A DNA stretch of 7,818 nucleotides from Bacteroidales bacterium (GTDB lineage Bacteria > Bacteroidota > Bacteroidia > Bacteroidales > Bacteroidaceae). The position numbers were made by a program, and so were the translations under genes. Shown here in pieces: positions 1-6,338 of this stretch (positions are counted from its first letter, which is position 1; every line of letters begins with the position of its first letter). The notes under the pieces are model-generated. The model was not told the DNA's origin. It saw nothing but the letters and a program-made list of their open reading frames with translations, and made no database searches. The stretch is from positions 1-7,818 of the forward strand of contig SFPC01000097.1 of the NCBI GenBank assembly GCA_004552195.1. The letters run 5' to 3'.

Positions 1-214
1 GTAATACCTCAAAAGGTTTTTGGCCGTACCGGGAAAAAATGTCACCAATGGTTTTCTTTATGTCCGTCGAATGGAGCAGTGCATTTAATAGGTTTAAATC
101 AAGTTTTATCTCGTTTACGTTTTCCTTGATTTTCTCGAAATCACAGAAGAAGTAATTCATCACTCGGTTCGTTACTCGTAGGGTGTTGAAGAAATATTCA
201 AAACTTCTGTTCAT
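1..214 (-). CDS. DpnII-type GATC restriction endonuclease, N-terminal 71 residues (gene cut by window edge)
   Basis: The reading frame starts at an ATG at 214-212 on the minus strand and stays open for 71 codons to the window edge. It is the N-terminal quarter of a type II endonuclease that would cut unmethylated GATC in the cytoplasm. The conceptual start (MNRSFEYFFNTLR, then a FEKIKENVNEIKLDLNLLN stretch) lines up, from memory of S. pneumoniae DpnII, with its NFDEWLSTM start and its KNVSSIKVALNIMNSL stretch, without large gaps. The start lies 4 nt beyond the stop of the adenine methylase, the usual tight order of modification before restriction. The coding DNA is AT-rich like the methylase and unlike the GC-rich genes to the right. 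The catalytic part is outside the window, so whether the gene is intact cannot be judged. The partner methylase makes another specificity unlikely. Confidence 0.82.
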   Translation of the reverse strand, partial: MNRSFEYFFNTLRVTNRVMNYFFCDFEKIKENVNEIKLDLNLLNALLHSTDIKKTIGDIFSRYGQKPFEVL

Positions 215-218
215 GACA

Positions 219-1187
219 TTAGGTGAAAATGGGATTGATTGTATAAGGGAATGAAGGTTTCTCTGATGTAACAGGGTGCGCCTTGTGCATTGCTTTTGTT
301 TTGTGGTAGTTGTGTACCAGTATTTCAGTCAGTTTGCCTCGTTTGTCAGACTTTACATTGATACATCTTGGTGCCCATACTCGTTCGATTTTATAAGCAT
401 CGTATAGTAAATCGAAGAAGCTTTTCCTTCCTTCAGCTATGCTGCTGTCGGAATTGCTGAGCATGAAATGAAAACCAGCTTTGTCTATGCGGTCGCAGAA
501 GTTCTTTAGTCGTATTTGGTCTTCATCATCAAACGATTGTTTTGAGTAAGCCGTAAAACTTGAAGTCTGGCTGATGGGACGATATGGTGGGTCTAAATAA
601 AACAATGTATGACCTTGTGCATATTTGAATGCTTGTTCATACTCACCATCCAATATTTCTACTTGTTGTAGTAACTTACTGTCTAAGCGGAGCGTGTGGA
701 TATCACAGATTATGGGATGTTCGTATCTGCCAAAGGGCACATTGAACTTACCTTTCCCATTTACTCTGTAAAGTCCGTTGAAGCAGGTTTTGTTTAGGAA
801 GATGAAAAGAGTTGTATTCTTTATGTCTTCAAGGTTCTTGCCGTTGTAACGATCCCTTGCTTCCAAAAAGAACGCTTTACGCTTTTCATGTGATGGCAGT
901 GCCAAAAATCTTCGTTCAACTTCTTGCAGAGAGTCAATGAGTACTTCAACTTTTTGCTGTATAGTTCGATAACAAGTAATCAGATCCTGATTTATATCGT
1001 TAATGATAGCTCTTTTTATTTGTGGATAATTTTGCAATAAGTAGAAAAGCATGGCTCCTCCACCAACAAACGGTTCAATGTATGTTACATCTTTCCATTT
1101 ATCAAAGTCAGCTGGTAACAGATCATCCAGTTGGTCAATGAGTTGGCTTTTTCCACCAGCCCACTTGATAAAAGGCTTTGCTTTCAT
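219..1187 (-). CDS. dam: D12-class DNA adenine-N6 methyltransferase (DpnM/Dam type, predicted GATC)
   Basis: This 322-residue protein transfers a methyl group from S-adenosylmethionine to adenine N6, here almost certainly in GATC because a DpnII-like nuclease follows it. The D12-family layout is clear: FIKWAGGKSQL at residues 6-16, the SAM-binding FVGGGA (motif I) at 40-45, the NKTCFNGLYRVN and FNVPFGRY blocks at about 132-155, and catalytic DPPY (motif IV) at 199-202 followed by TSSFTAYSKQSFD. The last 25 or so residues extend beyond the usual end of about 284 residues for DpnM, as I recall it. The start is the first ATG, directly before the conserved KPFIKWAGGK. The DNA is distinctly AT-rich compared with everything from 1469 to 7352, which suggests horizontal acquisition. 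An orphan Dam role is less likely given the adjoining nuclease. Confidence 0.93.
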   Translation of the reverse strand: MKAKPFIKWAGGKSQLIDQLDDLLPADFDKWKDVTYIEPFVGGGAMLFYLLQNYPQIKRAIINDINQDLITCYRTIQQKVEVLIDSLQEVERRFLALPSHEKRKAFFLEARDRYNGKNLEDIKNTTLFIFLNKTCFNGLYRVNGKGKFNVPFGRYEHPIICDIHTLRLDSKLLQQVEILDGEYEQAFKYAQGHTLFYLDPPYRPISQTSSFTAYSKQSFDDEDQIRLKNFCDRIDKAGFHFMLSNSDSSIAEGRKSFFDLLYDAYKIERVWAPRCINVKSDKRGKLTEILVHNYHKTKAMHKAHPVTSEKPSFPYTINPIFT

Positions 1188-1218
1188 TTTTTCTTATAGG
1201 GTATTATTGATGAGGCTA

Positions 1219-1226
1219 CAAAAATA
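1219..1226 (-). promoter_or_regulatory. Possible -7 element for the restriction-modification genes
   Basis: On the minus strand this reads TATTTTTG, matching the Bacteroidetes -7 consensus TAnnTTTG, and it would give a leader of about 25-30 nt before the methylase ATG at 1187. No TTTG is present 19-21 nt upstream; the nearest TTG is 27 nt away. The match is therefore partial and could be chance in AT-rich DNA. Confidence 0.3.
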
Positions 1227-1312
1227 CAAATTGTTTGAAGAAGTTTCTTTTGACAATGCGTTTCTTCTTTTTAATCTATCATGACTTTCTCTTTTATCAG
1301 CTAAATATATTT

Positions 1313-1343
1313 TTTGCTCTGCTCTCGCCTTGCACTATCTTTG
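1313..1343 (+). promoter_or_regulatory. Bacteroidetes promoter P1 (TTTG-N19-TATCTTTG)
   Basis: The -33 element TTTG is at 1313-1316 and the -7 element TATCTTTG at 1336-1343, separated by exactly 19 nt, which fits the Bacteroidetes primary sigma-factor consensus. Transcription would begin near 1350 and run at once into the hairpin at 1371-1400. P1 may therefore make only a short leader RNA of about 50 nt unless transcription reads through. Confidence 0.6.
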
Positions 1344-1370
1344 GATAAGATAAGCTTCGGCTCTGCATAG

Positions 1371-1400
1371 AAAAAAGGAAACCTTGGGCTTTCCTTTTTT
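1371..1400 (+). terminator. Intrinsic-terminator-like hairpin between two promoters
   Basis: A perfect 11-bp inverted repeat (AAAAAAGGAAA at 1371-1381 with TTTCCTTTTTT at 1390-1400) encloses an 8-nt loop and ends in six T. Read on the plus strand it resembles a weak, AU-rich rho-independent terminator. Because it starts with A-runs it could also act on the minus strand. It lies downstream of P1, and its T-run forms the start of the -33 region of P2. Confidence 0.55.
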
Positions 1401-1428
1401 GCTCTGCTCTCGCCTTGCACTATCTTTG
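1398..1428 (+). promoter_or_regulatory. Bacteroidetes promoter P2 for the CoA-transferase gene
   Basis: TTTG at 1398-1401 and TATCTTTG at 1421-1428 are separated by 19 nt, a full match to the Bacteroidetes consensus. The start point would be near 1435, giving a leader of about 35 nt before the ATG at 1469. This is the promoter most likely to serve the broken gene downstream. Confidence 0.7.
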
Positions 1429-1468
1429 CACGCGGTAAAGAAAAGGACAACCCAAATTATATTGTATA

Positions 1469-2934
1469 ATGCCCATGAACATTCCCGAAATTACTGCAGC
1501 CGAAGCTGCCGCCCTGATTAGTCATGGCGACCTCCTGGCCGTGGGAGGTTTTGGCCCCGCCGGTTCTCCGAAAGTCATCACACCGGCACTCGCGCGGCGG
1601 GCACGTCAAGAGCATGAGGCGGGCAGGCCGTTCAAGGTTGACGTTGTCACGGGTGCCTCCATCGGTGCCAGAGCGTCAACGCCGAAATGCGACGCGCTTA
1701 CAACAGCGGACGCGTGCGCTATACCGACCTTAATCTCTCCGACAATGCCGCACACTTGCGGCAGGGGCTCACAGGCCGCATCACGTGGGGCATTATCGAA
1801 GCTTGCGATGTGCAGGAGGTGTGTGGCAAAATACGCATCTACCTCACTGCCGGCGTGGGTATAGCCCCCACCATTTGCCGACTGGCCGAGAAAGGCGTGT
1901 TCATAGAGTTGAACGAGTGGCATTCCGGAAAAATCATCGGGATGCACGACATTTACGAGATAGAAGACCCTTGGTTCCGCGCACCCATCCGAATCACGCA
2001 GCCCGTCGAGGTCATCGGCGTTCCTTATATCGAGGTGCAGCCCGGACACATCCGTGGCATCGTACGCACGAACCTTCCCGACGAAGCGCGCGCCATGTCG
2101 CCCTCAACCCCCGACACCGAGCAGATAGGCCACCATACGGCCGACTTCTTGGTGTGGAATTTGCGTCGTGGCCATTTGTGGTCCCAAAAACTTATCCTGC
2201 AAAGCGGTGTAGGCAGTGGAGCCAATGCCGTGCTGGGTGCTTTGGGAAGTTGTAAGGAAGTGCCCGATTTCTACATCTATACCGAGGTGTTCCAAGAAGA
2301 AGCCATGCGCCTGCTCAGCGAAGGCCGCGTGGTGGCGGCTTCTACAGGAGCCCTGACCCTCAGTCCTGAGCATTTGCAGCGGCTTTATGCCGACATCAAC
2401 GCCTATCGCGGACGTTTGCTGATACGTCCTTCTGAAATATCCAACTGTCCCGAAATCATTGCGCGCTTGGGTATCTGTTCGCTCAACACCGCTGTGGAGG
2501 TGGACATCTACGGCCACGTCAATTCCACCAAGGTGGGCGGCACGCAGATGCTCAACGGCGTGGGCGGTTCGTGCGATTTCACCTGCAACGCCATGCTCGC
2601 CACCTTCACCTGTTGTTCCACGGCCAAGGAGGGACGCATCAGTTCCATCGTGCCCTTCTGCTCCCATGTGGACCACACGGAGCACTATGTCGATGTCATC
2701 GTCACCGAGCAGGGCGTGGCCGACCTGCGCAACAAGTCGGCTTTGGAGCGTGCCGAGGCTCTCATCGCCATTGCGCACCCCGACTACCGCCCCATCCTGC
2801 GCGAGTACCTCCGTCTGGCATCCCGTCAGGGCGGCCACACCTACCATCTCCTGCCCGCCGCCTTTGCCCTGCACGACACCTACCGCCGCAAGGGCGATAT
2901 GCGCCTCGTTGATTGGGGAGAATACATCCGTTAG
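1469..2934 (+). pseudogene. Acetyl-CoA hydrolase / class I CoA-transferase gene, broken by a frameshifting internal deletion
   Basis: Intact relatives move CoA between short-chain acyl groups (acetyl-CoA hydrolase, succinyl-CoA:acetate or 4-hydroxybutyrate CoA-transferase) in fermentative acetate or succinate metabolism. The N-terminal part (1469 to about 1669) reads ITAAEAAALISHGD, GGFGPAGSPKVIT and VDVVTGASIGA. The rest continues in the next frame (about 1669-2934) from QSVNAEMRRAYNSG through IIEACDV, GVGIAPTIC, MHDIYE, LQSGVGSGANAVLGALG, the catalytic-glutamate motif YTEV, the STKVGGTQMLNGVGG block, and a normal C-terminus ending DMRLVDWGEYIR. Against my recollection of the family, about 18 residues are missing between TGAS and NSG, and the frame changes at the same place, which fits one deletion of 3n+1 nt near 1667-1669. 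The usual GSGDFxRNA reads GSCDFTCNA, possibly relaxed constraint. A 415-codon remnant from 1687 lacks the N-terminal CoA-domain start and is unlikely to be active. Confidence 0.85.
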
Positions 2935-3028
2935 CCTGAGGCTGTGGGCCGCAACGTCCTCCCCCACTCTATTATGCCGATGTGTGAAACGCCGTTTCTG
3001 GGCTGATTCGCAGTGTCGGCAAACTATT

Positions 3029-3095
3029 GACAATAAGTCCCGGACTATTTTTTTCTTCTCGCCGATTAGGAAAAAATAGTCCGGGACTTGTTGTC
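3029..3095. terminator. Long inverted repeat (25-bp stem), probable bidirectional terminator
   Basis: Arms 3029-3053 and 3071-3095 pair over 25 bp with one G·T wobble, around a 17-nt loop. Each arm holds AGTCCCGGACT, itself nearly palindromic, next to a run of 6-7 T or A, so on either strand a short GC-rich hairpin is followed by a T-run. It sits about 95 nt after the CoA-transferase stop. A terminator is the simplest reading. A remnant of a small inverted-repeat element is the alternative. Confidence 0.6.
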
Positions 3096-3154
3096 GTCTA
3101 CTCGCCGAGTTGTTAGAAACAGTCGGCTACTTTTGAATAGCACTTCACGCCATG

Positions 3155-3204
3155 CCCGCCTTGGTCAACGAGGCGGGTAAACCACGCAGTCAAATCCGTG
3201 GTTT
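3155..3204 (+). other. Two adjacent hairpins, possibly a second terminator
   Basis: CCCGCCT (3155-3161) pairs with AGGCGGG (3171-3177) around a 9-nt loop. Directly after it, AAACCACG (3179-3186) pairs with CGTGGTTT (3197-3204) around a 10-nt loop and is followed by GTTTG. The pair looks like a small structured RNA end on the plus strand, but no promoter or gene can be assigned to it. Confidence 0.4.
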
Positions 3205-3246
3205 GTTTGAGAAGTAAACTATTGCGCTCGTGTGCCATGTGCGCGC

Positions 3247-3414
3247 TGTGTCGGGACCATGCCACCACAGGGTGCGATGCGCTTTTCGCATAGCTACATA
3301 CCGTTGTGTGTCAGGAGAGCACAGCTACAGTGGTGCGCATATCAAGCGGGAAACCTGTGTCGGAACGACACAACTACCGGGTTCCATGCGCTTTTCGCGC
3401 GCGTATATACCGTT
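3247..3414. repeat. Degenerate tandem repeats, three units
   Basis: Units begin with TGTGTC(G/A)G(G/A)A at 3247, 3307 and 3356. Units 1 and 3 are the most alike and stay in register at an offset of 109 nt, sharing ATGCGCTTTTCGC (from 3277 and from 3386) and ATACCGTT at their ends. Unit 2 is shorter and more diverged. In unit 1, ATGCG and CGCAT form a 5-bp hairpin around the T-run. No coding sense was found. Confidence 0.55.
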
Positions 3415-3424
3415 TTTTATTCTT

Positions 3425-3701
3425 CAAAAAAGCATTCACCCTTTCACACAGAGCTTGTTTCCTTCTGATTTTCATGCGTTTTGAGTGTGAAGGGTTTGAT
3501 TTCAAAGCCTTCACACCGGGGTGCAGGTTTGTGAAGGGATTGAGGGAACAAGTATTCACACTGGAAACTGTTGGAAGTCAGGGAGATGCGGTATCATCGC
3601 GCCTTATGCGGTGAATACTTGGAATTTCAACCCTTCACACTTGAATTAACTGATAATCAGGAGGAAACAAGCACTGTGTGAAAGGGTGAATGCTTTTTTT
3701 G
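3425..3701. mobile_element. MITE-like three-tier palindromic element (about 277 bp)
   Basis: Three nested pairs of inverted repeats share one centre. The outer arms 3432-3470 and 3655-3693 match at 37 of 39 positions, one mismatch being a T·G wobble, and are capped by A6 and T7 runs. The middle arms 3484-3496 and 3629-3641 are 13 bp and perfect. The inner arms 3549-3559 and 3611-3621 are 11 bp and perfect. A competing 9-bp pairing exists between 3485-3493 and 3508-3516. The motif TGTGAA(A)GGG, or a one-base-shorter form, occurs six times in strictly alternating orientation (near 3439, 3486, 3508, 3530, 3631, 3677). There is no transposase and no obvious target-site duplication. It probably also terminates the peptidase transcript on the minus strand. 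Mobility is inference. Confidence 0.65.
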
Positions 3702-3805
3702 AGGATAAAATTACGTATAAAGAGAACGAAGTATTGGGACAGCACATGCAATTTGTACCCTATTCTTCTTGCAAGTGTTATTCCATTCCCGAAACTTCAC
3801 TCCCG

Positions 3806-5209
3806 TTACTCTTCGCCGGCAAAGAGCGGATCCCAAGCAGGCAGCTGCACGGGTTTCTGCTCCAGCAGGCGCAGCGTTTCCGCCGGCACATACTTGCGGT
3901 CCACCACCAGGCGGAACATATACTCGTCAAACCATTCGTCCGTCATGATCAGGTGGCCGCGATAGCCGCTTGATGCGCCCCAGGAGTTCTCTACCATCCA
4001 CTTCTTCGCCTTTCCGTCGGCATCGAGGTCAACTGCCATGAGTGTCATGGCGTGGCTGGAGGCCGAAGCGAAGGTGCTGATGCGCTCCGCCTTGGTCATG
4101 GGGAAATCTGTGTCGAACAGCGAAGCATAGTCGTAGTTGCGCAGCGAGAGCACGCCCGTTTTGGAGTTGAGGAACTTGCCCACGTCGCACGAGAAGTACA
4201 TCATCGTAGAGTCCTTGATGGAGGCGATGGCCAAGGGCTTGATTTCCTCCATCGGCAGGTTGAGGTACGTCCACTGTGCGCCGTCGTAGCTGTGGCGGTC
4301 CATGTCGATGGTATACGTTTTGTGGTACGGGCGCGAGGGGTCGTTCATCACCATGATGAAATCGTTCTTCAGGTCCTTGCCGATGTACTCCTTGTAGAAC
4401 GACAGCGGCGTGTATTCCTTCGTGCCGACGGGTTTGCCGTCTGCTCCCTTCATGGTCCATGTGAACTGCTGCACAGGTTCGCCGAGGCAGATGCTCAGGA
4501 TGCGGTACACCGTGGCGAGCATCTCCGTCTTACGCTTTTGGAGCGCGGCGGCCTTCTCCCCTTTCGCCGCAGCCTTGCGCAGCGTGAGGCCATACTCGCG
4601 GAGTTTGAGCGAGAGGATGGATGCCATGCGCGAGGTGTTGTTGGCGTTGTAGCTTTCGGGCATCACGTCGGCCGGCACCAGGCCGTATTTCGTCACCACG
4701 TCCATCACGCCGCAGAACGTGCCGCCGTCCGACAGCGGGTTCTTGAACAGCCATTCCACCAGCTTGTCGTCCATCGGTTTGTTGGCGTTGTCGATGACCG
4801 CCTGGAGGAAGAGGTTCGCCTTTTCCAGCTGGTCGTAGAAGAAGCAGTAGCTCTGTGAAAACTGGAACTCGCCCAGGTTGTGCTCTTTAATCATCTGGGC
4901 GCGCATCACGTTCAGTCCGGTGAAGAGCCAGCAGCGTCCCGAGCTCTGTTGGTCTGTTATGCCCTTGGAAGGCACCTCGTTGGAGAAATACGTGTCGTTG
5001 GCGTCCGGATTGTTCGGGTTGGTGGCCAGCTGGTTGATGGATGTTCCGGCCAGGGCGTTGCGCAGTGCCGTCGTGGCGGCCTTGTCTGTGGTCTGTGCCT
5101 TGCGGAAGGAGGCCAGCATTTCGGCTGTGATGCCGCCTTTCGCCGCTTCCTGCGCACCGAGCAGCAGGGCAGGAGCCGAGAGGAGGAGGGTAAGGAAAAT
5201 CTTTTTCAT
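3806..5209 (-). CDS. pepC: Exported C1B cysteine aminopeptidase (aminopeptidase C / bleomycin hydrolase family)
   Basis: This 467-residue protein is a papain-like exo-peptidase that trims N-terminal residues from peptides. The catalytic set is visible: QSSGRCWLF with Cys93, SHAMTLMAVD with His386, and VENSWG with Asn408, plus the upstream Gln of TDQQSSG. Cytosolic PepC/bleomycin hydrolases lack a leader, but this one begins MKKIFLTLLLSAPALLLGAQ, a signal peptide with likely cleavage after Ala19, so it should act in the periplasm. I chose the ATG at 5209; the 76 codons available upstream overlap the PAP2 gene in another frame and read as low-complexity antisense. The gene starts 94 nt after the PAP2 stop with no consensus promoter in the gap, so cotranscription from the genes to its right is likely. 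The palindrome at 3425-3701 probably ends the transcript. Family identity is very sure; the natural substrate is unknown. Confidence 0.95.
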   Translation of the reverse strand: MKKIFLTLLLSAPALLLGAQEAAKGGITAEMLASFRKAQTTDKAATTALRNALAGTSINQLATNPNNPDANDTYFSNEVPSKGITDQQSSGRCWLFTGLNVMRAQMIKEHNLGEFQFSQSYCFFYDQLEKANLFLQAVIDNANKPMDDKLVEWLFKNPLSDGGTFCGVMDVVTKYGLVPADVMPESYNANNTSRMASILSLKLREYGLTLRKAAAKGEKAAALQKRKTEMLATVYRILSICLGEPVQQFTWTMKGADGKPVGTKEYTPLSFYKEYIGKDLKNDFIMVMNDPSRPYHKTYTIDMDRHSYDGAQWTYLNLPMEEIKPLAIASIKDSTMMYFSCDVGKFLNSKTGVLSLRNYDYASLFDTDFPMTKAERISTFASASSHAMTLMAVDLDADGKAKKWMVENSWGASSGYRGHLIMTDEWFDEYMFRLVVDRKYVPAETLRLLEQKPVQLPAWDPLFAGEE

Positions 5210-5303
5210 GTTGGTATTTGGAGAGGTGAATAATATGAGTCTGTTGGAGATATTGGCAGCGCGGAGTTGCCGTTTGGCGGAGCAACTGCGGGAGTACGGA
5301 AGG

Positions 5304-6254
5304 CTATGCCTTTCGCTCAAATTTGATTTCCACTTTACTGTTCCACAGGGCAATGGCGATGAAGTAGAACACGACGGCTGAAATCCAGCCGCCCACCACG
5401 TCGACCAAGTAGTGCGCCTGGATGTAGACCGTGGCACAGCACAGGAAGAAATAGAACGGCAGTGCGGCGTAGCACAGCCACCGGCGGTCTTTCCACAGCA
5501 GGAAGAGCAGCACCGTGCTCATGCCCACGTGCGACGAGGGGAAGGCTGCCGTGGGGCGCTCGCCCGAGGCTTGCGTGGCCTCCACCAAGTCGTGGAAGAA
5601 GCCCTGCGGGCCGGGGCCGGGAGCCAGCTCCGTGTGGTAGCGGAAGTAGTCGTTCAGGTGCGGAAAGTGGCCTTGCAGTATCAGGTCCTGGCCCACGGCG
5701 TGGAAGTAGTACTGCGGACCGGCCACGGGCAGGAACAGGTACACCGCATAGTAGAGGAAGAAACACGTCAGCACGATGAAAGCCGTGCGCTCAAAGCGTT
5801 CGCGGTGGCCAAAGAGCGGCGAGAGCACCGTCAGGGCAATCAGCGGATAATAGGCAAAGTAGCCCATGTGGAACAGCTCGCTCCAGAGTTTTTGGGGCAG
5901 CCATTGCGAAAAACTGATGGCCGGCTGGCAGCCGAAGAACCGGGCATCGGCCTCGGCAAACACGTGGTCGAGGTTGGGGTACAGCTGGCAAAACTCGTAC
6001 GTGTCGGGATACCAATAGCCCAGCAGCGACAAGGGAAAGAAGTAGCGCAGCAGGAGCGTGTAGCCGTTGGGTCGGGCGCGGTAAATGAGGTATATCAACG
6101 CCATGCCCGCCACTACGAAGGCGCGGCCTTCGAGCAGTCGCTGCGGGTCGGACATCTCGTGCTGATAGTTAAAGATGAGCACCGTGGTAAAGAGCGTGTA
6201 AACCAGCGTAACCAGCTCTATGCCTAACGGTTTGCGGCGTATGGGTTCGTCCAT
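5304..6254 (-). CDS. PAP2-superfamily integral membrane protein, inositol-phosphorylceramide-synthase (Aur1)-like
   Basis: The 316-residue protein has roughly six to eight hydrophobic membrane segments (about 11-30, 45-60, 66-80, 125-145, 157-177, 243-255, 259-279, 284-304). The PAP2 signature is present in the form found in Aur1-like transferases: FPSSHVGMST with His242, and YIQAHYLVDVVGG with His281 and Asp285, the His-Asp pair expected to carry the phospho-enzyme chemistry. No classic KxxxxxxRP motif I is seen, which argues for a head-group transferase or lipid phosphatase of the PAP2_3 type over a simple soluble-type phosphatase. It would act at the inner membrane on a lipid phosphate or phospho-head group. 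It starts 84 nt after the epimerase stop, across a pyrimidine-rich gap (on the coding strand) without a promoter match. A role in sphingolipid head-group transfer is inferred from the neighbour; plain phosphatidate or undecaprenyl-phosphate phosphatase activity is the alternative. Confidence 0.85.
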   Translation of the reverse strand: MDEPIRRKPLGIELVTLVYTLFTTVLIFNYQHEMSDPQRLLEGRAFVVAGMALIYLIYRARPNGYTLLLRYFFPLSLLGYWYPDTYEFCQLYPNLDHVFAEADARFFGCQPAISFSQWLPQKLWSELFHMGYFAYYPLIALTVLSPLFGHRERFERTAFIVLTCFFLYYAVYLFLPVAGPQYYFHAVGQDLILQGHFPHLNDYFRYHTELAPGPGPQGFFHDLVEATQASGERPTAAFPSSHVGMSTVLLFLLWKDRRWLCYAALPFYFFLCCATVYIQAHYLVDVVGGWISAVVFYFIAIALWNSKVEIKFERKA

Positions 6255-6338
6255 GAGAGTCAGAAAGTTTAGGAAAATGATGAAGGGAAAATGGGGTAGG
6301 GGGTTGAGGGGAAATGTAGGGCGTAGTCGTTGGCGGTT

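Larger units (their letters stand above)
1310..1428 (+). repeat. 34-bp perfect direct repeat (1310-1343 and 1395-1428)
   Basis: The two copies are identical over 34 bases, from a run of six T through GCTCTGCTCTCGCCTTGCAC to TATCTTTG, and are offset by 85 bp. Each contains a full promoter. The first copy continues into GGATAAGATAAGCTTCGGCTC, a string I recall from common intergenic repeats of Bacteroidales, so this is probably a member of a dispersed family and not a one-off duplication. TATCTT (1336-1341) and AAGATA (1347-1352) form a small inverted repeat over the -7 region of copy 1 only. Confidence 0.85.
2935..3805. other. Repeat-rich intergenic region of about 870 nt without a convincing gene
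   Basis: The region lies between the convergent 3' ends of the CoA-transferase remnant (plus) and the peptidase gene (minus). Short open frames exist, up to about 100 codons near 3230-3614, but they run across the palindromes and repeats described separately, carry no recognisable motif and have no good promoter. A lone TACTTTTG at 3128-3135 matches the -7 consensus on the plus strand but lacks a correctly spaced -33. From 3702 to 3805 I see nothing apart from a weak extension of the palindrome. Confidence 0.7.

Noticed and set aside
1250..1260. TTGACA-like string at 1250-1256 as a sigma70-type -35 box
   Set aside because: The organism looks like a Bacteroidetes member, which uses TTTG/TAnnTTTG promoters, and no matching -10 follows at the right distance.
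2104..3033. 309-codon open frame on the minus strand opposite the CoA-transferase
   Set aside because: It mirrors a conserved coding sequence in GC-rich DNA, has no recognisable domain and reads as histidine/glycine/alanine-rich antisense.
2935..3250. tRNA or riboswitch in the structured intergenic stretch
   Set aside because: The hairpins do not form a cloverleaf and no TΨC-like GGTTCGAATCC or known riboswitch core is present.
3230..3614. Overlapping open frames of 78-102 codons
   Set aside because: They run across degenerate repeats and the palindrome in several frames at once, with no motif or consistent start signal.
3425..3701. CRISPR array suggested by the repeated TGTGAAGGG motif
   Set aside because: The motif alternates in orientation, is too short, and the intervals are unequal; there are no regular direct repeats or cas genes.
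4052..4858. 268-codon plus-strand frame opposite the peptidase gene
   Set aside because: Antisense shadow of a gene with an intact catalytic set; its composition (many His, Arg, Val, Glu) is typical of antisense translation.
5210..5437. 76-residue N-terminal extension of the peptidase frame
   Set aside because: It overlaps the end of the PAP2 gene, reads as low-complexity sequence, and would bury the clear signal peptide that begins at 5209.
5412..6227. 271-codon plus-strand frame opposite the PAP2 gene
   Set aside because: Antisense shadow; no hydrophobic pattern, motif or promoter.
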